Origin: Thioalkalivibrio sp. | Lineage (GTDB): Bacteria; Pseudomonadota; Gammaproteobacteria; Ectothiorhodospirales; Ectothiorhodospiraceae | Assembly (NCBI GenBank): GCA_007133115.1 | Contig: SLNI01000053.1 | Span: forward strand, 1-7,777 | Direction of reading: 5' to 3' | Length of the DNA stretch: 7,777 nucleotides | In this document: positions 1 to 6,029 of the stretch, piece by piece | How positions within the stretch are numbered: the first letter of the stretch is position 1 | Layout of the letters: each line of letters begins with the position of its first letter | Notes under the pieces: generated by a model | What the model was told of the DNA's origin: nothing | Databases searched by the model: none | The model's input: the letters and a program-made list of their open reading frames with translations, nothing else | Program-made: the position numbers and the translations under genes

Positions 1-394
1 GGCCGGGCGCAAGGACATCCACTACGAAATCCAGGGGCTCGAGGGGCTTTCCGTCCAGGGTGCACGTTCAAAACTTCTCCAGGTCTTCATCAACCTGCTG
101 ACCAACGCCGAACAGGCCTCACCCGCCGATGCGCGGATCATGATTCACGGACGCAGAACCGGGGCCCGCGTGCAGATCGACGTGCTGGATCAGGGTCCGG
201 GCATCGACGGCACGCTGCTCGATCGTCTGTTCGAACCGTTTTTCACCACCAAGCCGGCGGGACAGGGAACCGGTCTGGGTCTACCCGTCGCCTACAGCAT
301 CGTGCAGGACCATGGTGGTAGCCTAATGGCGGCAAACGCCCCAGAGGGCGGCGCCCTGTTCATCCTGACCCTTCCGCTCGGCAAGCACACATGA
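1..394 (+). CDS. Sensor histidine kinase, C-terminal ATPase domain (5' partial)
   Basis: This is the catalytic end of a two-component sensor kinase. It binds ATP and would phosphorylate a conserved histidine lying upstream of the window. The frame is open from base 2, giving about 130 residues, and stops at TGA 392-394. An ATG at 140 is internal, because the N-box lies before it. Visible HATPase_c motifs, in order, are an N-box (VFINLLTNAEQAS, about bases 89-127), a G1 box (DQGPGID), an F box (LFEPFFTTK) and a G2 box (GTGLGLPVAYSIVQDHGG). This order and wording are typical of NtrB/DctB/AtoS-type kinases. The stop overlaps the start of the response regulator (ATGA, 391-394), so the two are probably translationally coupled and are partners. 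The sensory and His-containing domains are missing, so the signal cannot be read. Confidence 0.94.
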   Translation, partial: AGRKDIHYEIQGLEGLSVQGARSKLLQVFINLLTNAEQASPADARIMIHGRRTGARVQIDVLDQGPGIDGTLLDRLFEPFFTTKPAGQGTGLGLPVAYSIVQDHGGSLMAANAPEGGALFILTLPLGKHT

Positions 395-1698
395 CCCGAA
401 TACTCCTGGTCGATGACGAGGCCGCGATCCGCCGCGGCGTTCGGCGATTCCTGGAACACCACGGCCTGGAGGTGGCACTGGCCGACGACCTTGCCAGTGC
501 CCGCAAGCTCGCTGACACGCAGGTGTTCGACCTGCTCCTCGCGGACCTTCGCCTGCCGGACGGCGAGGGCACCACGCTGATCGCCGAGTTCCCGCAACTG
601 CCGACGGTCATCATGACCAGCTATGCCTCTGTGCCCTCGGCAGTGGAAGCCATGAAGTCGGGCGCCATCGATTACATTGCCAAACCCTTCGACCACGACG
701 GGCTGCTGCTGACCATTCGGGCCGCCCTGCGCAGCAACTCGGCCCGGAGCCAGCCGGCATCGGACCCGGACCGGCCAAAACAGGACTGCGGCCTGATCGG
801 TGACAGTCCGCTCATGGAGACCCTGCGCCAGCAGATACAGCGCGTGGCCACGACCCATTCCACGGTTCTGATTCGCGGCGAGTCCGGCACCGGCAAGGAA
901 GTCGCCGCACGTGCGATTCACGACCTCAGCCCGCGCGCCGGCGGTCCGTTCATCCCCATCAATTGCGCGTCGATCCCCGAGGGCCTGGTCGAAGCGGAGC
1001 TCTTCGGGCACGCCCAGGGTGCGTATACCGGCGCGGTCAAGGCGCGCGCCGGACTGGTGGAAGCCGCCAACGGGGGCGTGCTGTTCCTCGATGAAATCGG
1101 CGAGCTGGCGCCGGCGGCCCAGGCTCGGCTGCTGCGGGTGCTGCAGGAAGGCGAGATCCGACCGGTAGGGGCCACCCAGGCCCGACGCGTCGACATCCGG
1201 CTCCTCGCTGCAACCCACCGGGATCTCGAAGCCATGATCGCGACCCAGGAGTTCCGGGCGGACCTGTACTACCGCCTTCGCGTCCTCGAGATCCGCATTC
1301 CGCCACTGCGCGAACGGATGCAGGATCTCGAGCCCCTGGCGGCACACTTCCTGCGGGAACTGGAAAACGATCTCGGCCAGAAAGATCTGAACCTGCCTCG
1401 GGAAACCCTGGAGAACATGCAACTGTACGACTGGCCCGGCAATGTGCGCGAATTGAAGAATGCGCTGGAACGGGCCGCCGTACTTTCCGAGCACCACCGG
1501 ATCGAATGGGAACACCTCGGCCTTGGTCCCTTGGGAAAAGACGATGGATCGGAGGGCGAAAGCCTGCGGGATTACTTCCGGCGTTTCGTACTCGAAAATC
1601 AGGCCCGCATGAACGAAACCGAGTTGGCCCGCGCCCTGGGCATCAGCCGCAAAACCCTCTGGGAGCGGCGCCAGCGGGAGAATCTGCCGCGGCCCTGA
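391..1698 (+). CDS. Sigma-54-dependent response regulator, NtrC/AtoC/DctD type
   Basis: This 435-residue transcription activator has the full three-domain build. The receiver (about 1-115) has acidic pair D8/D9, phosphoacceptor D52 in ADLRLPDG, T76 and K98 in AKPF. The AAA+ domain (about 135-365) has Walker A GESGTGKE (163-170), the sigma-54 contact loop GAYTGA (210-215), Walker B VLFLDE (230-235), an arginine-finger region FRADLYYRL (288-296) and WPGNVREL (348-355). A Fis-type helix-turn-helix lies at about 408-430 (ELARALGISRKTLWERRQRE). The contact loop has Tyr where the consensus GAFTGA has Phe, a common functional variant. There is no clear Shine-Dalgarno sequence, and the start overlaps the kinase stop, so coupled translation is likely. 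The protein probably binds the tandem dyads 22 bases after its own stop and activates the sigma-54 promoter of the next operon. The family is certain; the target is inferred. Confidence 0.97.
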   Translation: MTRILLVDDEAAIRRGVRRFLEHHGLEVALADDLASARKLADTQVFDLLLADLRLPDGEGTTLIAEFPQLPTVIMTSYASVPSAVEAMKSGAIDYIAKPFDHDGLLLTIRAALRSNSARSQPASDPDRPKQDCGLIGDSPLMETLRQQIQRVATTHSTVLIRGESGTGKEVAARAIHDLSPRAGGPFIPINCASIPEGLVEAELFGHAQGAYTGAVKARAGLVEAANGGVLFLDEIGELAPAAQARLLRVLQEGEIRPVGATQARRVDIRLLAATHRDLEAMIATQEFRADLYYRLRVLEIRIPPLRERMQDLEPLAAHFLRELENDLGQKDLNLPRETLENMQLYDWPGNVRELKNALERAAVLSEHHRIEWEHLGLGPLGKDDGSEGESLRDYFRRFVLENQARMNETELARALGISRKTLWERRQRENLPRP

Positions 1699-1719
1699 GC
1701 TTCCAGCACGGTCTGTCGG

Positions 1720-1766
1720 CACCGGGTGTTACGCCCTGTAACACCCGGTGTTACAGGGCGTAACAC
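1720..1766. promoter_or_regulatory. Tandem dyad operator (probable upstream activating sequence)
   Basis: Two copies of GTGTTAC-N5-GTAACAC lie side by side: 1726-1732/1738-1744 (centre 1735) and 1748-1754/1760-1766 (centre 1757). The centres are 22 bp apart, about two helical turns, so both sites face the same side of the DNA. The first dyad extends to perfect 13-bp arms (1720-1732 and 1738-1750). The two copies are also inverted relative to each other, so 1726-1745 and 1747-1766 form a perfect 20-bp inverted repeat around base 1746. Dyads with about 5-bp spacers, in pairs roughly 100-120 bp upstream of a start site, are typical binding sites for NtrC-type activators. These centres lie near -120 and -98 from the predicted start. 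Binding by the regulator encoded at 391-1698 is inferred from adjacency. Confidence 0.8.
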
Positions 1767-1797
1767 ACACGCCCCCACACATACTCCCTGATTGTTC

Positions 1798-1810
1798 TAT
1801 CCAATTGATT
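1798..1810 (-). promoter_or_regulatory. Candidate IHF binding site
   Basis: Read on the + strand, the site fits YAA-N4-TTGATW, the reverse complement of the IHF consensus WATCAA-N4-TTR, with one mismatch (TAT for YAA). It sits in the only AT-rich stretch of the intergenic region, about 45-57 bp upstream of the predicted start. That is between the tandem dyads and the sigma-54 promoter, where IHF bends usually lie. The consensus is loose, so position and AT-rich context carry much of the weight. Confidence 0.45.
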
Positions 1811-1827
1811 TCATTTTTAATCGGCTC

Positions 1828-1844
1828 TTGGCGCAACTTTTGCT
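1828..1844 (+). promoter_or_regulatory. Sigma-54 (-24/-12) promoter
   Basis: The sequence TTGGCGCAACTTTTGCT matches the sigma-54 consensus TTGGCACG-N4-TTGCW. The essential GG is at 1830-1831 and the essential GC at 1842-1843, with exactly 10 bases between them. This predicts a transcription start near 1855 and a leader of only about 25 bases before ATG 1881. Upstream it has an IHF-like site and tandem activator dyads, and the gene before it encodes a sigma-54 activator. The promoter would drive the nucleotidyltransferase-DUF4212-symporter operon (1881-5846). Confidence 0.83.
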
Positions 1845-1880
1845 GTACAGATTCCATCGTCCAACGCAGTCCTGGTGCCC

Positions 1881-3755
1881 ATGTCCGACGCGCTCGACTC
1901 AACCCGGGAATTTCTCAGCGCCCATGCGCCGTTCGACCAGTTCGAACCGGATGCGCTCGAGTTCCTGTTGCCGCGACTCGAGACACGCTTCTACGCGAGC
2001 GGGGAACGCATCACCGACCCCGATGCAGGTCCCGCTCAGCGCTTCTACATCATCCGGCAGGGCCGGATTCGGGGCGAGACGCCGAGCGAGGACGAACAGG
2101 TCTCCGGAAAGGCCTGGGAATTGGTGCCGGGAGAATCCTTCCCGATCGGTGCCCTGCTCGGTCGCCGCGCGGTGCTTACCGTTCACCGTGCGCTCGAGGA
2201 TACGATCTGCCTGGAGTTGACGGTCGAGGATTTCGATCGTCTGCGCTCGCGATCCCAGGTTTTCAACGACTTCTGTGCCCGCAGGCTGATCAGTCTTCTG
2301 GACCGGGTACACCAGGGGCTGCTGAACCGCAATCTCGGCGAAGGCGGTGGCAGCGGGCAACTCAATACACCGCTGGGGGCACGCATCGGTCGTGAGCCCG
2401 TGACCTGCGACCCGAAAACTCCGCTGCGCGATGCCCTCACGGCGATGCGCGACCAGCGCGTCGGGTCGATCGTCGCAGTCGATGCCGACCGGAGCCCGGT
2501 CGGTATATTCACGATGACCGACCTGCTGTCCCGAGTGGCCCTGAACGAAGTTCCGCTGGACACGCCGTTGCAGCAGGTGATGACCGCAAATCCCATCGCC
2601 CTGCCGGAATCCGCGCTGGGTTTCGAAGGCATCGAAATCATGGCCGAACACGGGATGAAGCACATCTGCGTGGTCGCCGACGGAAAGCTCGTGGGCGTGT
2701 TGGGCGAGCGGGATCTGCTCACCTCCAACCCGCTGACCCTCGACCGTCTGGTGCGGGGCGTGCTTCGGGCCGGCAGCGTGGCCACGATTGCGGGACACCT
2801 GCGAGAGATGCCGCGCCTGATCGGGGCCGTGATCAGCCAGGGCGCCGAGGCGGATCAGATTCTTCGCCTGATCACCCGCATCAACGACCACGCGACACGC
2901 CGTGTACTGGCATTGATCCGCAAGGACTACGACCTCGACGGGATCGACTTCACCTGGCTGGCCTTCGGCTCCCAGGCGCGCGAGGAACAGGCGCTGCGCA
3001 CCGACCAGGACAACGGCATCCTCTTCGAATGCACTCCGGGCGACGAGGATCACGTGCGCGAACGGCTCCTGCCCTTCGCACAGGCCGTCAATACGGCGCT
3101 GGACGAATGTGGTTTTGACTTGTGTCCGGGCAACATCATGGCCGGCAACCCCGAGTGCTGCCTCAGTGGTCAGGAATGGGAGCGGCGGTTCAGCCGCTGG
3201 ATCGACCAGGGCACGCCCGAACACCTGCTCAAGAGCTCGATCTTCTTCGATCTGCGCGGTATCGAAGGCGACCTGAGCAGGGTGGAATCCCTGCGCTCCA
3301 AGCTGCTGCACAAGACCGCGTTCAACAGCCGTTTCCGCCGCCAGCTGGCGGCCAACCAGATGAGCATCCGACCGCCGCTCGGCCTGTTCGGTGAGATTCG
3401 CAGTGGCGCGGACGGCATCAACATCAAGCTGCAGGGAATCACACCCTTCGTGGACGGCGCCCGGGTGATGTCGCTGGCCGGCGAATTGCCCGCGACGCGC
3501 ACCCACGAACGGCTGGACCAGGCGGTCGCAGCCGAGATTCTGCGCGAACCCGACGCACACGACTACCATGCCGCGCTGCGCTACCTGCAGATGCTGCGCC
3601 TGCGCAGTCAGCAGCAGGCCCTGGGCGCAGAGCGCGAAGATAGCAACCGGATCCGACCGGAGGAACTGGGCACACTGGAAAGCCGGGTGCTCAAGGAAGC
3701 CTTCCGGCAGGCCCGCAAGCTGCAGGGGCAGCTCGCGGTTCAGTACCAGCTCTGA
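1881..3755 (+). CDS. DUF294-type protein: cNMP-binding-like, two CBS and nucleotidyltransferase domains
   Basis: This 624-residue cytoplasmic protein has the order cyclic-nucleotide-binding-like domain (about 15-140), two CBS domains (about 168-220 and 232-285), a DUF294 nucleotidyltransferase domain (about 310-460) and a DUF294 C-terminal substrate-binding-like domain (about 480-620). The Pol-beta-type catalytic signature is G363-S364 followed by D375-Q-D377, as in the GlnD/GlnE superfamily. A conserved FDLR (456-459) may supply a further carboxylate. The sensor domain keeps a PGESFPIGALL phosphate-cassette-like stretch (83-93), but the usual Arg-Thr/Ser-Ala pocket is not obvious, so cAMP binding is doubtful. 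CBS pairs often bind adenine nucleotides. ATG 1881 is preferred; an in-frame GTG at 1875 is possible, and neither has a strong ribosome site. It is first in the operon with the symporter. A regulatory nucleotidyl transfer is plausible, but the substrate is unknown. Confidence 0.92.
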   Translation: MSDALDSTREFLSAHAPFDQFEPDALEFLLPRLETRFYASGERITDPDAGPAQRFYIIRQGRIRGETPSEDEQVSGKAWELVPGESFPIGALLGRRAVLTVHRALEDTICLELTVEDFDRLRSRSQVFNDFCARRLISLLDRVHQGLLNRNLGEGGGSGQLNTPLGARIGREPVTCDPKTPLRDALTAMRDQRVGSIVAVDADRSPVGIFTMTDLLSRVALNEVPLDTPLQQVMTANPIALPESALGFEGIEIMAEHGMKHICVVADGKLVGVLGERDLLTSNPLTLDRLVRGVLRAGSVATIAGHLREMPRLIGAVISQGAEADQILRLITRINDHATRRVLALIRKDYDLDGIDFTWLAFGSQAREEQALRTDQDNGILFECTPGDEDHVRERLLPFAQAVNTALDECGFDLCPGNIMAGNPECCLSGQEWERRFSRWIDQGTPEHLLKSSIFFDLRGIEGDLSRVESLRSKLLHKTAFNSRFRRQLAANQMSIRPPLGLFGEIRSGADGINIKLQGITPFVDGARVMSLAGELPATRTHERLDQAVAAEILREPDAHDYHAALRYLQMLRLRSQQQALGAEREDSNRIRPEELGTLESRVLKEAFRQARKLQGQLAVQYQL

Positions 3756-3759
3756 CCCC

Positions 3760-3775
3760 GAGTCGGAGGAGACTC
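3760..3775 (+). other. Small intercistronic hairpin
   Basis: GAGTC (3760-3764) and GACTC (3771-3775) can pair across a six-base loop, GGAGGA, between the nucleotidyltransferase stop and the DUF4212 start. The stem is only 5 bp and has no proper T-run, so it is not a convincing terminator. It could mark an mRNA processing or stability point, or be chance. Confidence 0.25.
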
Positions 3776-3790
3776 TTCAACCCACCCAAA

Positions 3791-3795
3791 AGGAG
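3791..3795 (+). promoter_or_regulatory. Ribosome binding site that decides the DUF4212 start
   Basis: AGGAG lies 8 bases before ATG 3804 but only 2 bases before the in-frame ATG at 3798. The spacing clearly favours 3804 as the true start. Confidence 0.8.
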
Positions 3796-3803
3796 AAATG
3801 CAA

Positions 3804-4064
3804 ATGACTCAACAGGAGAGCAGAACCGCCTACTGGCGAGCCAACCTGCGACTGCTGACCATATTGCTGAGCATATGGTTCATCGTGTCCTTCGGCTTCG
3901 GCATCCTGCTGTCGCAGCCCCTGAACAACTTCAGTTTCGGCGGCTATCCGCTGGGCTTCTGGTTTGCCCAGCAGGGTTCGATGTACACGTTCATCGCCCT
4001 GATCTTCATCTACGCCTGGCGCATGAATGTGCTGGACCGCAAGTTCGACGTTCACGAGGACTGA
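3804..4064 (+). CDS. Solute:sodium symporter small subunit (DUF4212 family)
   Basis: This 86-residue inner-membrane protein matches the DUF4212 / symporter small-subunit family. It has a short polar N-terminus with YWRANLRLL, a first membrane span around LTILLSIWFIVSFGFGILL, a polar loop (SQPLNNFSFGGYPLG), the family-typical FWFAQQGS motif, and a second span (MYTFIALIFIYAWRMNVL). It ends in a charged cytoplasmic tail, DRKFDVHED. Both ends are probably cytoplasmic. The start at 3804 is chosen because AGGAG is 8 bases upstream; starting at ATG 3798 would add two residues. Six bases separate its stop from the large symporter subunit, the constant partner of this family, so the two are expected to be co-translated and to form one transporter. 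The small subunit's exact role is not established. Confidence 0.95.
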   Translation: MTQQESRTAYWRANLRLLTILLSIWFIVSFGFGILLSQPLNNFSFGGYPLGFWFAQQGSMYTFIALIFIYAWRMNVLDRKFDVHED

Positions 4065-4070
4065 GCCACC

Positions 4071-5846
4071 ATGGATCTCAAAACCTTAAGTCTTCTGGTC
4101 GTTGGTGCAACCTTCGTTCTCTATATCGCGATCGCAATATGGGCGAAGGCCAACAGCACCAGCGAATTCTACGTGGCCGGCAAAGGCATTCCGCCGGTTC
4201 TCAACGGCATGGCTACGGCGGCGGACTGGATGTCCGCGGCAAGCTTCATCTCGATGGCGGGCCTGATCGCCTTCCTCGGCTTCACCGGCGGCGCCTACCT
4301 GATGGGCTGGACCGGAGGCTACGTGCTGATGGCGCTGCTGCTCGCCCCGTATCTGCGCAAGTTCGGGAAGTTCACGGTGCCCGAGTTCATCGGTGACCGG
4401 TTCTACTCGAACACCGCGCGTATCGTGGCGGTCATCAGCCTGCTGGTCATTTCCATCACCTACGTTATCGGCCAGATGCGTGGGGTCGGTATCGCCTTCT
4501 CGAACATCCTTGAAGTGAAACTCGAGATCGGCCTGCTGACCGGCATGGCGGTGGTATTCATCTACGCGGTGTTCGGCGGTATGAAAGGCATCACGTATAC
4601 CCAGATCGCCCAGTACGTGATCATGATCTTCGCCTACACGGTGCCGGCGGTCTTCATCACCATCCAGCTGACCGGTGTCGCGTTGCCCCAGATCGGCCTG
4701 GGCTCCACGCTGGCCGGGACCGATACCTACCTGCTGAATGCGCTGGACCAGACCCTGATGGACCTGGGTTTCGCCGCGTACACGTCGATTACCGGCATGA
4801 CCATGCTGAACATGTTCCTGCTGACTTTGGCGCTGATGATCGGCACCGCCGGTCTGCCGCACGTGATCATCCGCTTCTTCACCGTGCCGAGGGTACGGGA
4901 TGCACGGAAGTCCGCCGGCTGGGCGCTGGTGTTCATCGGCATCCTCTACACCACCGCTCCCGCCGTGGGCGCGATGGCCATGTACAACTTCATCAACACC
5001 GTACAGCCCGGCGAGATCGGCTCCCCGCAGGGCAACGTGGTCATCGACGAGCGTCCGGACTGGATGCTGCGTTGGGAACGGACGGGCCTGCTGCAGTTCG
5101 AGGACAAGAACAACGACGGCCGCCTGCAGTACTACAACGACCGCAATCCCGAGTTCGCCGCAATGGCGCGCGAGGAGTTCGGCTGGGAAGGCAACGAGTT
5201 CACCCGGGTCGACCGCGACATCATGGTGTTGGCCAATCCGCAGATCGCCGGACTGCCGAATTGGGTGATCGCGCTGGTCGCGGCGGGGGGTATCGCTGCG
5301 GCGCTCTCGACGGCGGCGGGTCTGTTGCTGGCCATCGCATCGGCGATCTCGCATGACCTGTTGAAGGGAATCTTCGCGCCGAGAATTTCCGAGAAGAAGG
5401 AACTGCTGGCGGGACGCATATCGATGGGCGGTGCGATTCTGCTGGCAGGGTATCTGGGTCTCAATCCACCGGGCTTTGCGGCCGAGGTGGTGGCGTTGGC
5501 CTTCGGGCTTGCGGCCGCGAGCCTGTTCCCGACGCTGATGATGGGCATCTTCATGAAGGGCATGAACCGCGAAGGCGCGATTGCCGGCATGCTGGTCGGC
5601 CTGGGAAGCACCCTGCTCTATATCTTCCTGTTCAAGGGCTGGTTCTTCTTACCTGGCACCAACATGTTCCCGGATAACGCCCAGTACTGGCTGTTCGGCA
5701 TCAACCCGACGGGCTTCGGCGTCATCGGTGCGATCCTGAACTTCATCGTGGCCTACCTGGTGATGAAGGTCACCAAGGCCCCGCCGGAGCACATCCAGCA
5801 TCTGGTCGAAGAAGTCCGTGTGCCGCGTGTGAGCACCAACCCGTAA
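4071..5846 (+). CDS. Sodium:solute symporter large subunit (SSS family, VC_2705-like)
   Basis: This 591-residue polytopic membrane protein has about 13 predicted spans and would import a small organic solute, probably a carboxylate such as acetate, with sodium. Family features are the N-terminal SEFYVAGKGIPP (31-42), ATAADWMSAASF (48-59), MRGVGIAF (136-143) and the SSS core ALSTAAGLLLAIASAI (411-426). S413 and T414 lie where PutP and vSGLT have sodium ligands. Its DUF4212 partner and a long hydrophilic insert (about 310-390) after span 8 point to the VC_2705-like subfamily rather than classical ActP, which pairs with a DUF485 protein. With a periplasmic N-terminus the insert would be periplasmic; it holds an EF-hand-like loop (345-357). 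GAGGA at 4056-4060 gives a ribosome site 10 bases before the ATG. The gene ends 11 bases before a strong terminator. The substrate is not readable from sequence. Confidence 0.95.
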   Translation: MDLKTLSLLVVGATFVLYIAIAIWAKANSTSEFYVAGKGIPPVLNGMATAADWMSAASFISMAGLIAFLGFTGGAYLMGWTGGYVLMALLLAPYLRKFGKFTVPEFIGDRFYSNTARIVAVISLLVISITYVIGQMRGVGIAFSNILEVKLEIGLLTGMAVVFIYAVFGGMKGITYTQIAQYVIMIFAYTVPAVFITIQLTGVALPQIGLGSTLAGTDTYLLNALDQTLMDLGFAAYTSITGMTMLNMFLLTLALMIGTAGLPHVIIRFFTVPRVRDARKSAGWALVFIGILYTTAPAVGAMAMYNFINTVQPGEIGSPQGNVVIDERPDWMLRWERTGLLQFEDKNNDGRLQYYNDRNPEFAAMAREEFGWEGNEFTRVDRDIMVLANPQIAGLPNWVIALVAAGGIAAALSTAAGLLLAIASAISHDLLKGIFAPRISEKKELLAGRISMGGAILLAGYLGLNPPGFAAEVVALAFGLAAASLFPTLMMGIFMKGMNREGAIAGMLVGLGSTLLYIFLFKGWFFLPGTNMFPDNAQYWLFGINPTGFGVIGAILNFIVAYLVMKVTKAPPEHIQHLVEEVRVPRVSTNP

Positions 5847-5857
5847 CCTCACCCGCC

Positions 5858-5891
5858 TTCAGGCCCGCCGCAAGGCGGGCCTGATTCTTTT
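5858..5891 (+). terminator. Intrinsic terminator of the symporter operon
   Basis: An 11-bp, very GC-rich stem (5859-5869 with 5874-5884) closes on a GCAA loop of the GNRA type and is followed by TTCTTTTC. It begins 12 bases after the symporter stop, so it marks the operon end and separates it from the second DUF294 gene. Confidence 0.92.
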
Positions 5892-5904
5892 CAGGTCGAA
5901 CAAC

Positions 5905-5976
5905 CCGTGGGTCATGCGGAGCGTTCGGTTGGCCGTTTCCTCTCCGGCTGCACCGAACGCTCCGCATGACCCACGG
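5905..5976. repeat. Perfect 25-bp inverted repeat (long hairpin, REP/MITE-like candidate)
   Basis: Bases 5905-5929 are exactly reverse-complementary to 5952-5976, with 22 bases between. Skipping C5951, the inner bases 5930-5935 and 5945-5950 add about six more pairs, two of them G-T, leaving a 9-base loop. No T-run follows on either side, and a good terminator already lies 14 bases before it. It is therefore more likely a dispersed palindromic element, or a structured RNA end, than a second terminator. No target-site duplication is apparent. Confidence 0.9.
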
Positions 5977-5983
5977 CTATTGC

Positions 5984-5999
5984 AGTGCAGCGTTGCACT
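5984..5999. promoter_or_regulatory. Small palindrome in the leader of the second DUF294 gene
   Basis: AGTGCA (5984-5989) and TGCACT (5994-5999) form a 6-bp inverted repeat with a 4-base spacer, 30 bases before ATG 6030. It could be an operator or chance. I see no convincing -35/-10 or sigma-54 promoter between the long hairpin and the gene. Confidence 0.35.
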
Positions 6000-6029
6000 C
6001 ACGGTTCCATCTGGAGTAATCAGTCAGCT

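Noticed and set aside
292..1722. A 476-codon open frame on the minus strand opposite the response regulator
   Set aside because: It mirrors a clearly assigned sigma-54 regulator, has no recognisable domain and is rich in Arg, Gly, Gln and His as GC-rich shadow frames are.
1720..1766. Reading the tandem dyads as the intrinsic terminator of the regulator gene
   Set aside because: No T-run follows the stem, and the repeated half-sites with helical spacing ahead of a sigma-54 promoter fit an operator better. Some attenuation by the 13-bp stem cannot be excluded.
1899..3569. A 556-codon open frame on the minus strand opposite the first DUF294 gene
   Set aside because: It is a long antisense frame created by GC-rich codon bias. 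The + strand carries complete, ordered domains.
4086..5354. A 422-codon minus-strand frame opposite the symporter
   Set aside because: It is extremely His, Arg, Asp and Gln rich, has no domain, and is antisense to a textbook membrane transporter.
5858..5976. CRISPR array or mobile-element terminal repeats
   Set aside because: There are only two unrelated inverted repeats, no direct-repeat/spacer periodicity, no transposase gene and no visible target-site duplication.
5970..6000. A sigma-54 promoter before the second DUF294 gene, suggested by TTGCA motifs
   Set aside because: Neither TTGCA has GG at the required 10-base distance upstream.
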